From positions 434,001-498,000 of the forward strand of contig BQJK01000001.1 of NCBI GenBank assembly GCA_021604665.1: DNA of 64,000 nt, given 5' to 3'. How positions within the stretch are numbered: position 1 is the first letter of the stretch; the number at the start of each line of letters is the position of its first letter. The stretch is from Rhodomicrobium sp. Lineage in GTDB: Bacteria > Pseudomonadota > Alphaproteobacteria > Rhizobiales > HXMU1428-3. The notes under the pieces were generated by a model. The model saw only the letters and a list, made by a program, of their open reading frames with translations, did not search any database and was not told the DNA's origin. Positions 20,327 to 28,933 of the stretch are shown piece by piece. Position numbers and translations under genes: made by a program.

Positions 20327-20917
20327 ATGAAGCCACTTAAGTTTATCACTGGCGCGCTTGGCGCACTGGTTTTTACACTCTCACTGAGTTTAACAGCGAC
20401 CACCGCTTCCGCTCAGGATCTCCTATCTGCACTTTTTGGTGACGGACCATCATTTGGTTCTGGTAAGAGCAGTGTATCCTTCTCTAACCGATTCAGACCC
20501 GGCACAGTTGTTGTAAGCTTCGGCGATCGCCGCCTTTATTACATCAACCAGCGCGGTTCAGCTATTTCTTACCCAATCGCCATCCCTAAAGGTGATGCAC
20601 GCTGGTCTGGTGTCTCTCGCATCAGCCAAAAGCGCGTTAATCCATCATGGACACCAACCCCATCCATGCGCCGCGAAAATCCAAAACTGCCAGCTTTTGT
20701 ACCAGGTGGCCATCCGCGTAATCCGCTCGGCATTCGCGCCCTTTACATCGGCTCATCATTGTACCGTATCCATGGTACAGACGCTCCATGGACAATCGGC
20801 AAGGCTGTCTCTAAAGGTTGCATCCGCATGTATAACGAACATGTTGTAGACCTTTACCCACGTGTTCGCGTTGGCGCTAAAGTCATCGTCACATGGAAAA
20901 AATTCAAATCTGCTTAA
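20327..20917 (+). CDS. L,D-transpeptidase (YkuD/ErfK family), second copy
   Basis: A 196-residue paralogue of the preceding gene. A Sec signal peptide ends near ASAQD (about residue 28). The YkuD domain shows VVVSFGDRRLYYI, IHGTDAPWTIG and the catalytic SKGCIRMYNEHVVDLY. The two enzymes share the block NPLGIRA(I/L)Y(L/I)G and similar lengths. Its ribosome binding site (GAGGATATAGAAA) and Sec signal differ from the first copy. A strong terminator follows. Confidence 0.93.
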   Translation: MKPLKFITGALGALVFTLSLSLTATTASAQDLLSALFGDGPSFGSGKSSVSFSNRFRPGTVVVSFGDRRLYYINQRGSAISYPIAIPKGDARWSGVSRISQKRVNPSWTPTPSMRRENPKLPAFVPGGHPRNPLGIRALYIGSSLYRIHGTDAPWTIGKAVSKGCIRMYNEHVVDLYPRVRVGAKVIVTWKKFKSA

Positions 20918-20998
20918 AGCAAATACAACTGTCAGCCTTGGCCCATTCGCCATTAGCAACAGTTAAGATAAAAAGCAGTAAGCCAGTTGGTTAAACAT

Positions 20999-21038
20999 AA
21001 AAAGGCAGGGAGACTATAAGTCTCCCTGCCTTTTCTTT
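20999..21038 (+). terminator. intrinsic terminator after the second L,D-transpeptidase
   Basis: AAAAAGGCAGGGAGACT pairs with AGTCTCCCTGCCTTTT (loop ATA), a stem of about 15 bp followed by further T residues. A+T on both sides may make it bidirectional, also ending znuA. Confidence 0.92.
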
Positions 21039-21120
21039 TAATTCCCAAAATCTTTGCCTGAACAGCATGAAGTGAATGGTTCAAAGCTTAAACTGAAACA
21101 ATCGTTGAATTGTAGCCGCT

Positions 21121-22248
21121 TCAGTCCTTAAGGCAGTCTGAAATCTCATTTATCAATTGCCGCATCATCTTCTCATAACTATCAGCTCCAGTTTCCAGTT
21201 CCGCCCCAATAGGGTCAAGCTCAGCCAGTTTCGCATCCGTTCCTTCTATCAGTGAGGTGATGATCTTGGTGTTATATTGAGGCTCAGAAAAGACACAGGC
21301 GATGGCACCCGTTTTCAACATACGCCGAAGATCACGGGCATGGCCGGCACTTGGTGGCACATTCGGGTCAATCGTCACAGCACCGGCAAACACCATTCCA
21401 AATGGCCGGGTCAAATATTGATAAGCATCATGGAAAACCATAAAACGCCGACCGGTAAGCGGGGAGAGTTTATCACTTATCTCAGTGCTGAGCTTGCCTA
21501 GCCGCACTTTTTCCGCTGCCGCATTCTTCCGGTAAAGTTCTGCCCGCTCCGGGTCAATTTTAGAGAGCCTTTCAGCCACAGCTGTCACAATAGCATCCGC
21601 ATTGCTGACACTTAGCCAGATATGCGCGTCAACATTGTAATCATCATGGTTGTGGCCACTGTGATTATGAGAGCTATGCTCATCTTTTTTATGCCCCTGC
21701 TTTTCATGTCCTTCCTTATCATGATCATGTTCGCCGTGATCATGGTCTTCATGTTCATGCTTTTCGGCGCCAGACTTATGGTCATCTGCCGCGGGCTCAA
21801 CATGAAAAACATTAGCCTCCCGGCGATCGAGAAGTTTCAATGTGGGGATAGACATAAGGTCCAAAACCTTGCCTTTACCACCAAGTGTACTAAGGCTATT
21901 TGAAAGCGAGGTCTCCAACATCGGCCCAACACGAATGATAAGCGCCGCCTTGTTCAGCAAGCTTGCTTGTGATGGTAATAGCTGAAATCCATGTGGATTG
22001 CCGCGCCCTTTAATGAGCAATTCCGGCGCACCAGCCCCTTTCATAACAGCCGCAACAAGCCCATGCAGCGGCTTAATGGTCACCACAACAGTCGGCGCCG
22101 GGCTTTCAGCTTTAACAATGCTTGTGGGGAAGGCTGTTCCAGCGCATATCACAAAAGAGAACAACGCAGCTTTTAGCGACCAGCGAGATGAGGACAAGGA
22201 GAGCAGGGCGCGCCCGGTCTTGTTAGTCATAGGTGAAATAGTAGTCAT
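21121..22248 (-). CDS. znuA: zinc ABC transporter substrate-binding protein, ZnuA-like
   Basis: A 375-residue periplasmic binding protein of the cluster A-I metal family. A signal peptide lies at about 25-47. Likely metal ligands are in IKPLHGLVAAVM, NPHGFQL, VDAHIWLS and the C-terminal Asp/Glu region. Between the second and third sites is a loop of about 45 residues very rich in His, Asp and Glu, typical of ZnuA. No znuB/znuC genes are adjacent; the divergent neighbours are DUF1007 and NicO genes, across a Zur-like operator. Confidence 0.92.
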   Translation of the reverse strand: MTTISPMTNKTGRALLSLSSSRWSLKAALFSFVICAGTAFPTSIVKAESPAPTVVVTIKPLHGLVAAVMKGAGAPELLIKGRGNPHGFQLLPSQASLLNKAALIIRVGPMLETSLSNSLSTLGGKGKVLDLMSIPTLKLLDRREANVFHVEPAADDHKSGAEKHEHEDHDHGEHDHDKEGHEKQGHKKDEHSSHNHSGHNHDDYNVDAHIWLSVSNADAIVTAVAERLSKIDPERAELYRKNAAAEKVRLGKLSTEISDKLSPLTGRRFMVFHDAYQYLTRPFGMVFAGAVTIDPNVPPSAGHARDLRRMLKTGAIACVFSEPQYNTKIITSLIEGTDAKLAELDPIGAELETGADSYEKMMRQLINEISDCLKD

Positions 22249-22402
22249 CTTTCAGCTTTCTAACTAATAATAGGGTTGATTAATTCAGATAGGAAACAGG
22301 CAAGCCATTTGCTGTGATGTCAGTCAGCAATCAAAATGTGAATAGTGCAGCGGTAAAATATGATGCCATGTTTTAGACATACCGTATGGTCAGCCTGCTG
22401 TG

Positions 22403-22420
22403 GTTATGTTATATCATCAC
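22403..22420. promoter_or_regulatory. candidate Zur operator between znuA and the DUF1007 gene
   Basis: GTTATGTTATATCATCAC is an imperfect palindrome (14 of 18 positions symmetric) and matches the alphaproteobacterial Zur-type dyad GTTATGTTATAACATAAC at 16 of 18 positions. It lies in the 398-bp divergent region, about 155 bp from znuA and 225 bp from the DUF1007 gene, so it could repress both under zinc-replete conditions. Confidence 0.6.
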
Positions 22421-22646
22421 AACTGTTACAATGTTTCATTTGGCCGCGCAACAAAAATTACCAATGCCATAATTTTGTGAAATAATAGAGTTAGCGACAA
22501 TGACAAGGCCGCCTATTTACTATGGCAAATAAGAAAAGCCCGTAAACACCTGAGCCGCTCAACAATGTGAGGCCAAAAAACAGTATATTGCCAGACGGAT
22601 CTTCTCCACCCGAGAATTACGCCTGACCAAGGAGCACTGCTATAAT

Positions 22647-23333
22647 ATGAAACACAGAAGCCAGGAATTAGCGCGCCGTTTAAGCATACTTATGCTCATA
22701 GCGGTCGCCTGTGTTAGCGGAGCACATAAAGCCAACGCCCACCCTCATGTATTTATAAATAGTTCCACCGAGATACTGATTAATGCTGATCACGTCATAA
22801 CCGGTGTGCGCCATCGCTGGGTGTTTGACGAGCAATACGCAGCTTTCGCTCTTGTTGGAATGGATGTGAATAAAGATGGCATCTATTCAAAAGAAGAGTT
22901 AGACCCGCTGGCCAAAGAAAATCTCTCATCCCTGCACGAGTTTGATTATTTCACTTTTGCTCATCAGGAAAAAAAGCTCCTTAAATTTAAAGGGCCAGAG
23001 GATGCGGCCTTAACTTATGAGAAAAATGAATTGGTGCTCACATTCACTTTGCCACTTGAAACACCTGTGAATGCTCTTGGCAATCCGGTGAAGCTCGGCA
23101 TCTATGATCCTGAGTTTTTCATTGCCTTTTTAGAGCCAAAAAACAAGAAGCCTGTTTATCTTGTCAGTACAGCCCCCAAATCCTGCATGTTTGAAATGCG
23201 CCGCGCTTCCATGGATCAAACCGGTCTTGTTGAAAGCCGCCTTGGCCAGGCTCCTGATTTAACAAATGAAGAGAATAAAGGCGCCGGTTCATTATTTGCC
23301 CCAAGCTTTCACATAAGCTGCTTATCTAATTAA
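22647..23333 (+). CDS. DUF1007 family periplasmic protein
   Basis: A 228-residue exported protein. A signal peptide ends near AHKANA, and the mature start is HPHVFINSSTEIL with two histidines that may bind metal. MDVNKDGIYSKEELDPLA is an EF-hand-like acidic stretch near residue 75. DUF1007 proteins typically sit next to NicO-type permeases, as here, and are thought to be their periplasmic partner. Predicted to be zinc-regulated because of the nearby Zur-like site. Confidence 0.88.
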   Translation: MKHRSQELARRLSILMLIAVACVSGAHKANAHPHVFINSSTEILINADHVITGVRHRWVFDEQYAAFALVGMDVNKDGIYSKEELDPLAKENLSSLHEFDYFTFAHQEKKLLKFKGPEDAALTYEKNELVLTFTLPLETPVNALGNPVKLGIYDPEFFIAFLEPKNKKPVYLVSTAPKSCMFEMRRASMDQTGLVESRLGQAPDLTNEENKGAGSLFAPSFHISCLSN

Positions 23334-23439
23334 ATTAGCGAACAAGCCAACTCAGCGGCTGTAAGAAATAATTACAGCGCGAATGTACAAATTCAAATGT
23401 GACTGTCAGTACAGCCCCCTAAATTCATATCGATAAGAG

Positions 23440-24720
23440 ATGCAAACTGAAACGACCATGCAGAAAAGCGCTTCCCCCTCACAATATCCAGATCCAAATC
23501 TCGGCCGTGTGGCAGTAAACCGCTTCTCAAACAGCTTGCGTAGAATGCGCCACTTTGGTGTAGGGCTCTGCCTCATTGCGGCTCTGTTCACGCTCACCCT
23601 AATGGGGCCGGCTTCCCTCCAAAATATTGGCAAGATTGAGCTGATAACCACAGCCAATGCTCAGGCAGTAGAAAAATCGCCGCCCAGCAGCCGCTCCCTC
23701 GGCGGGCTGCGCAAGGCACAAGAGCTGGCGGCAAAAGAAGCGCAGGAGAAACAAGGCGGGGCTAATCTCATATCCTCCCAAACAGCAACGCAATCAGGCT
23801 CGGAAGGTCTGATAACCCGCGCTAAAAACTGGCTGCGAATAAAACAGATAGAAATTACAAAATCCCTCTCTGCCTATCTAACCAGGTTTAAAGAAACTAA
23901 TGATAGCCGCTTCGCCCTTGTCCTGCTCGGCGCAAGTTTTTTATATGGCTTGTTCCATGCCGCAGGGCCCGGTCATGGCAAGGTTGTGGTGTCGTCCTAT
24001 ATTCTTGCCAATAAAGAAACCGTCAGAAGAGGCATCATATTAGCATTTCTTTCAGCCATGGTTCAGGGCACAGTCGCGGTTTTATTAGTCGCTGTATTAG
24101 CCCTCATATTCAACGCCACTGGCAATACCATAAAAGCCTTCGGCTTTCATCTGACGCAAATCTCCTACCTTATGATCACAGCATTAGGGTTATATCTGCT
24201 AGTCTCTCTCGCCAAAAATCGCTGGCAGTTTTATCTTTCAGCCCTCACCCCCGCTGCCGCTAACATTCCAGCTTCCCTCCCAGAGGGCCAGCACCATACC
24301 CATGGCCACGATCACCATCATGAGCATGATGAGCAATGTGGATGCGGCCACAGCCACATCCCAGAGAGCCATGAGCTTCAAGGCAAGTGGGATCTAGCAA
24401 AAATAATATCGCTCATTCTCTCTGTTGGCCTCCGCCCGTGCTCCGGGGCGCTCTTCATTCTGGCATTTGCTCTGGTTAAAGGCCTGTTTTGGGTGGGCGT
24501 TCTCTCCGTCTACGCCATGGCGCTTGGCACAGCCATCACCATTTCAGCGGTGACCCTGGCAGCAGTGTCAGGGCGAGAGTTGGCCATTTTACCAACAAGC
24601 GATAGTAGTAACTGGCAGTGGATAATAGCTGATGGCCTCCGCTTCGCAGCTTCCCTCGTCATCATCGCCTTCGGTCTATTGTTATTCTATTCAACGCTCG
24701 GCCCTGTTCGCCCCTTCTAA
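23440..24720 (+). CDS. NicO/RcnA-type metal permease
   Basis: A 426-residue inner-membrane transporter of the nickel/cobalt (NicO) family. An N-terminal hydrophobic segment (about 40-62) is followed by a periplasmic linker and six to seven membrane segments. The signatures HAAGPGHGKVVVSSY (about 172-186) and GLRPCSGALFIL (about 328-339) are both present. A His/Asp-rich cytoplasmic loop with a Cys-Gly-Cys lies between them. Together with DUF1007 and the Zur-like operator, zinc is as likely a substrate as nickel or cobalt; direction of transport cannot be told. Confidence 0.88.
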   Translation: MQTETTMQKSASPSQYPDPNLGRVAVNRFSNSLRRMRHFGVGLCLIAALFTLTLMGPASLQNIGKIELITTANAQAVEKSPPSSRSLGGLRKAQELAAKEAQEKQGGANLISSQTATQSGSEGLITRAKNWLRIKQIEITKSLSAYLTRFKETNDSRFALVLLGASFLYGLFHAAGPGHGKVVVSSYILANKETVRRGIILAFLSAMVQGTVAVLLVAVLALIFNATGNTIKAFGFHLTQISYLMITALGLYLLVSLAKNRWQFYLSALTPAAANIPASLPEGQHHTHGHDHHHEHDEQCGCGHSHIPESHELQGKWDLAKIISLILSVGLRPCSGALFILAFALVKGLFWVGVLSVYAMALGTAITISAVTLAAVSGRELAILPTSDSSNWQWIIADGLRFAASLVIIAFGLLLFYSTLGPVRPF

Positions 24721-24835
24721 ACTGCAGGCCAATCAAGCCAAAGCCCCACCGCCGAAGACAGTGAAGCCAAGAATTTTTACCCGTTAACATTACCCCTTAA
24801 CCAGCAGTCAGAGTTCAACTTGATATAAAAGCCCG

Positions 24836-24850
24836 TTAATGAACTATTAA
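24836..24850 (+). promoter_or_regulatory. candidate full CtrA box
   Basis: TTAATGAACTATTAA matches the CtrA consensus TTAA-N7-TTAA exactly and lies 28 bp before the ATG of the thioredoxin-fold gene. One such match can arise by chance in A+T-rich DNA. Confidence 0.4.
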
Positions 24851-24878
24851 CACTCAAGGAATGAGGGAGTATAAGTTC

Positions 24879-25283
24879 ATGAAATGGCTGGTTTATTGTG
24901 TTTGCCTGTTAACAGGTGGTTTTATCGCCAACTACACAGCAAAACACTACAGTAACCCAATAAATGAGGGCTATGAGGTGGTAATGTTCAGCACCTCACT
25001 ATGTGACTATTGCGCCATTTTTAATGAAGAGATCGGCAAACCTTACGCTGAAAATGAGCTCTCCAAAAAGGCCCCGTTGATCCGCGTTAATCTCGATGAA
25101 TATGGCACCGGCCCTTACCATTTAAAAAAGCCGCTGCAATATGCACCAACGTTTGTCATCATGTCAGGTGATAAAGAAATAGCCCGCATGCGCGGCCATA
25201 TGGACCGTTTCACCTTCTTGGCTTTTGTCAGAGATACGGTATATCCGCTCAACCAGGTCGCATTTTCCTGGGGCAATCCTTGA
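24879..25283 (+). CDS. membrane-anchored thioredoxin-fold protein
   Basis: About 134 residues. An N-terminal signal-anchor (MKWLVYCVCLLTGGFIANYT) is followed by a short thioredoxin-like domain with a CDYC redox pair (about residues 44-47), VNLDEYG and a cis-Pro-like YAPTFVIMSG. It is probably a periplasm-facing thiol oxidoreductase. The frame opens at 24861, but ATG 24879 has GAGGGAG in front. A candidate CtrA box lies just upstream. Confidence 0.8.
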   Translation: MKWLVYCVCLLTGGFIANYTAKHYSNPINEGYEVVMFSTSLCDYCAIFNEEIGKPYAENELSKKAPLIRVNLDEYGTGPYHLKKPLQYAPTFVIMSGDKEIARMRGHMDRFTFLAFVRDTVYPLNQVAFSWGNP

Positions 25284-25352
25284 TTTGAGCCCCTTTTCCA
25301 GCTACCCATGAGCTAAATGAACCTTAAAAGTTCAGCTCAGAGGGAATGGAAA

Positions 25353-26450
25353 ATGACCACCATAAATCGCCGTAAGTTTCTAGGGGCCGGAGCTGCGCTC
25401 GGCGGGGCCCTGGCTGCCACAAACATGCCAGCCCCGGCGATCGCCAAAGGCACAAGAGAATTACGTTTGGTAATGTCATGGCCCAAAAACTTCCCCGGCC
25501 TGGCCAGCCCCCCGCAGCGCTTTGCAAAACGCTTCGAGCTGGCAACCGAAGGGCGCTATAAAATTCGCATATATGGCGCGCCAAATAAAATAGCTCACCC
25601 GCTAAAATGCCTGGATGCGGTACAACAGGGCGCCGCCCATATGTATCATTCCTCTGAATATTATTATACCGGCAAAAACCCCGCCTATGCCTTCTTCACC
25701 TCTGTCCCCTTCGGCCTCACCGCCGCTGAAATGGATGGCTGGTTGCAATTTGGTGGTGGCCAACAATTATGGGATGAACTGGCTGGCCAGTTCGGTATTA
25801 AACCTTTTGCCTGCGGGCAGACGGGCTCTCAAATGGGCGGCTGGGCCAAAAAACCATTGCTCACTCTTGATGATTTTAAAGGCCTGAGCATTCGCATACC
25901 AGGGCTCGGCGGCGATGTGCTGCGCGCGCTGGGGGCAGCTCCTGTTAGCCTTGCAGGCAATGAGATCATGCCCGCTTTGCAATCGGGGCGTATTGAGGCA
26001 ACAGAATGGGTCGGCCCTTATAACGATCTGGCTTTTGGCTTTCATAAAATCACCAAGCATTACCATTACCCGGGTTTCCATGAGCCAGGCCCAACCCTTT
26101 GCCTTGGTGTCGGCCGCAAAATCTATGATGAAATGACCAAGCAGGATCAGGCCATTTTAGAAGCGTGCGCCTTAACTGAGAATAATCTCGATCTAGCTGA
26201 GTATATGGCAAATAACGCCAGAGCACTGGATATACTCGTTAAAAGGCATAAAGTTCAGCTACATGAATTTTCAGATGAGTTCTATAAAGAGGCCGGGAAA
26301 GCTGCTAAAGATGTTGTAGCGAAAGCAGGCAGTGGCGATGACCTCTCAAAACGCATATATGAGAGCTATTCAAACTTCCGCAAACTCAGTATGCAATGGT
26401 CAAAATATTCAGATCAAGCCTATATGAACAAACGAGAAATGGCTGAGTAA
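25353..26450 (+). CDS. dctP: TRAP transporter solute-binding protein (DctP type), Tat-exported
   Basis: About 365 residues of the extracytoplasmic binding component of a TRAP transporter. The N terminus INRRKFLGAGAALGGALAA is a twin-arginine signal. The mature protein shows VMSWPKNFPGLASPPQRFA, the family arginine region SIRIPGLGGDVLRALGA and ATEWVGPYND. It resembles the TakP/2-oxoacid-binding subgroup, so a 2-oxo acid or similar monocarboxylate is a plausible ligand. ATG 25353 (GAGGGA in front) places the twin-arginine motif at residue 5. First of dctPQM. Confidence 0.93.
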   Translation: MTTINRRKFLGAGAALGGALAATNMPAPAIAKGTRELRLVMSWPKNFPGLASPPQRFAKRFELATEGRYKIRIYGAPNKIAHPLKCLDAVQQGAAHMYHSSEYYYTGKNPAYAFFTSVPFGLTAAEMDGWLQFGGGQQLWDELAGQFGIKPFACGQTGSQMGGWAKKPLLTLDDFKGLSIRIPGLGGDVLRALGAAPVSLAGNEIMPALQSGRIEATEWVGPYNDLAFGFHKITKHYHYPGFHEPGPTLCLGVGRKIYDEMTKQDQAILEACALTENNLDLAEYMANNARALDILVKRHKVQLHEFSDEFYKEAGKAAKDVVAKAGSGDDLSKRIYESYSNFRKLSMQWSKYSDQAYMNKREMAE

Positions 26451-26519
26451 CCACCAATATTGTAGCCAGTGTGACCATCTCGGCTGATAGAGCCGGAACG
26501 AGATAGAAAGATCACAGCA

Positions 26520-27104
26520 ATGCAGCAGATGCTAAGGCGCATCATCGTCAAAATCGACCGGCTAAATTATTGGATTGGTGAAAAGGCTATCTGGTTCACA
26601 CTAGTAATGATCCTTGCCCAGTTCGCCGTTGTCACTCTCTCTAAAGTCTTTGGCTACTCCTTCACACCGCTTGATGAAAGCGTCTGGTATTTTAACGGCC
26701 TGATCTTCATGTTTGGTGCCGCCTATACCCAGCTAAATGATCGCCATGTACGGGTCGATATTTTTTACAGAGAGGCCAGCCCCCACTTTCGCGCCTGGGT
26801 TGATATGTTTGGTGCACTGGTCTTTCTCCTCCCGGTCACCTTCATGACCTTCGGCCTTTCCTGGAATTTTGTGCTCGATAGCTGGTATAATTTCAACGCC
26901 GGCCATTGGGTGATAGAGCGGGCAGAAGGAAGCACTTCGAGCTTACCTCTACTCTCTGCATTCAAAACAGTGATATGGGCTTATAGCTTCCTCCTTGCGC
27001 TCGCGGCCATCTCCCTTGCAGCCAAATCTGCACTGTTTCTGTTTGGCAATGATGAACGCTATGACCCAACTAGGCGGCTGAATGCTGCCAAGCTGGTTAG
27101 ATAG
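26520..27104 (+). CDS. dctQ: TRAP transporter small membrane subunit (DctQ type)
   Basis: A 194-residue inner-membrane protein with four membrane segments. The conserved DctQ stretch DRHVRVDIFYREASPHFRAWVD lies between the second and third. It pairs with the large DctM subunit, which begins 16 bp after its stop. The operon order dctP-dctQ-dctM is intact. Confidence 0.92.
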   Translation: MQQMLRRIIVKIDRLNYWIGEKAIWFTLVMILAQFAVVTLSKVFGYSFTPLDESVWYFNGLIFMFGAAYTQLNDRHVRVDIFYREASPHFRAWVDMFGALVFLLPVTFMTFGLSWNFVLDSWYNFNAGHWVIERAEGSTSSLPLLSAFKTVIWAYSFLLALAAISLAAKSALFLFGNDERYDPTRRLNAAKLVR

Positions 27105-27120
27105 GGGAGGGGCATAAGAG

Positions 27121-28740
27121 ATGGAATGGCTAACCCCAGAGTGGCTTTGCCTCATTATGTTTTTCACTGTGCTGGTGTTTTTAGGCTTTGGCTTTCCCGT
27201 CGCCTTTACACTGGCTGGTACTTCCATCCTCTTTGCCTTTATTAGCCTGTCTCTTGGTTTCATAGATACAGGGCTGCTCGCAGCCGTACCGCAGCAAATA
27301 TTTGCCATTATGACCAGTAAAATACTGGTCGCCGTGCCGCCCTTTATTTTTATGGGCGTGATGCTGGAGCGTTCAAAAATTGCTGAAGAGCTATTGGAGA
27401 ATATGGGGCGGGTATTTGGCACCAGACCGGGCGGTTTGTTGTTTTCCGTTACCATAGTGGGTGTGCTACTGGCTGCCTCCACCGGCATTGTCGGGGCAAC
27501 AGTTGTCACCATGGGCCTGCTCTCCCTGCCAACAATGATGCGCCATAACTATAACCGGCCGCTGGCCCTCGGGACCATTGCCGCCTCTGGTACATTGGGT
27601 CAGATCATCCCGCCGTCAATTGTCCTTATTCTGCTTGGTGATCAGCTCTCAAATGCCTATACAGCCGCCAATACAGAAATGGGTAATTTCGCAGCTGACA
27701 CTGTTTCGGTAAATGACCTTTTTGCCGGTGCGATGCTCCCAGGTCTGTTGCTGGTCAGCCTTTATCTGCTCTATCAGTTCATTGTCACCCGACGCTGGCC
27801 TGAAACAGCTCCCCCCATCCCCGCGCAGGATTTAGGGGAAATAGACGGCCCCTTATGGAAGCATATAACCGGCATTCTCGTTGCGCCGCTGCTGCTTATC
27901 ATTGCTGTGCTGGGGTCAATTCTTCTCGGTCTGGCCTCCCCGTCCGAGGTTGCCTCCATTGGCGCTGTTGGCGCAACGTTGCTGGCCGCCCGCCGCTTGC
28001 AGCCAGGCCTCTCACGCTTCATCATTTTAACAGCGCTAAGTTTCTTTGCTCTGGTGCTGCTTAGCTTCCTGATAAATCTGCGCATAGATCGCTCAGATGT
28101 CGCGACGGAAAATTACATCGCCTTTGCCGCCGCTATCCTGTTGGTCGCCTTTCTGGCTTACGGCCTGTTTGCCGCCATTAAAGAGTGCTTCATCGCCCGC
28201 GATACGGAAGGGCGGCGCATCCTCGTTGAAGTTATGCGCTCAACCCTTGAAATCTCAACTATGGTGTTCGTCATTCTCATTGGGGCGTCTTTATTCTCGC
28301 TAATGTTCATTGGGCTTCGCGGCGATGAGGTGGTGGCAGATTTCCTCCAGCAACTACCCGGCGGAACATTAACCGCCGTGCTTATTGTGATGCTGGTGAT
28401 GTTCGTCATGGGGTTCTTTCTTGATTTTCTTGAAATCATCTTCATCACCGTGCCCATTGTTGGCCCTGTGTTATTGCAGATGGAAGTCGCCCCCGGCGTA
28501 TTGATGAGCCCGGTATGGCTCGGCGTGATGATGGCAATTAACCTGCAAACATCTTTCCTCACGCCGCCCTTTGGCTTCTCGCTATTTTACCTGCGCGGTG
28601 TCGCCCCGGCAGAGATAAAAACAACCGAGATCTATAAGGGTGTGATTCCCTTTGTGTTGATCCAGTTGCTGGTGCTCATTGCCCTTTGGCTCTTCCCCGC
28701 CATAGCAACAACCCTGCCTCAGTATCTTTATGGCTACTAA
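27121..28740 (+). CDS. dctM: TRAP transporter large membrane subunit (DctM type)
   Basis: A 539-residue membrane protein, longer than the common DctM of about 430. The extra length is a central hydrophobic insertion (about 250-380) that adds membrane segments; large subunits of this size occur with TakP-type binding proteins. Conserved parts are FGFPVAFTLAG, the Gly-rich AASTGIVGATVVTMGLLSLP, GTLGQIIPPSIVLILLGD and FLTPPFGFSLFYLRG. It catalyses Na+-driven uptake with DctP and DctQ. AGGGGAGGGG precedes the ATG. Confidence 0.92.
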   Translation: MEWLTPEWLCLIMFFTVLVFLGFGFPVAFTLAGTSILFAFISLSLGFIDTGLLAAVPQQIFAIMTSKILVAVPPFIFMGVMLERSKIAEELLENMGRVFGTRPGGLLFSVTIVGVLLAASTGIVGATVVTMGLLSLPTMMRHNYNRPLALGTIAASGTLGQIIPPSIVLILLGDQLSNAYTAANTEMGNFAADTVSVNDLFAGAMLPGLLLVSLYLLYQFIVTRRWPETAPPIPAQDLGEIDGPLWKHITGILVAPLLLIIAVLGSILLGLASPSEVASIGAVGATLLAARRLQPGLSRFIILTALSFFALVLLSFLINLRIDRSDVATENYIAFAAAILLVAFLAYGLFAAIKECFIARDTEGRRILVEVMRSTLEISTMVFVILIGASLFSLMFIGLRGDEVVADFLQQLPGGTLTAVLIVMLVMFVMGFFLDFLEIIFITVPIVGPVLLQMEVAPGVLMSPVWLGVMMAINLQTSFLTPPFGFSLFYLRGVAPAEIKTTEIYKGVIPFVLIQLLVLIALWLFPAIATTLPQYLYGY

Positions 28741-28795
28741 ACCCAGTTAAATGGGCCGCGCGTCAGCTTGTCGCAGAAAATTGTGTGTTTCTAGT

Positions 28796-28816
28796 TGCAA
28801 ATCATTCTTAATTGCA
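28796..28816. promoter_or_regulatory. candidate Fur-family (Fur/Mur) operator
   Basis: An inverted repeat TGCAA (28796-28800) and TTGCA (28812-28816) around an A+T-rich core (ATCATTCTTAA). It resembles the TGCAAAT-type dyads bound by Fur/Mur in alphaproteobacteria and lies about 120 bp upstream of the putative metal exporter. Confidence 0.45.
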
Positions 28817-28933
28817 TATCTTATAGTAGAGCAGGGAGTAATGCGCCCAAAAACTGTTACGCGCATGATATTTCCAGCTCGGGTAAGTAAGCCGCTCATC
28901 AGGTGCCAGCAATAACCGAAATGGTAAATAACT

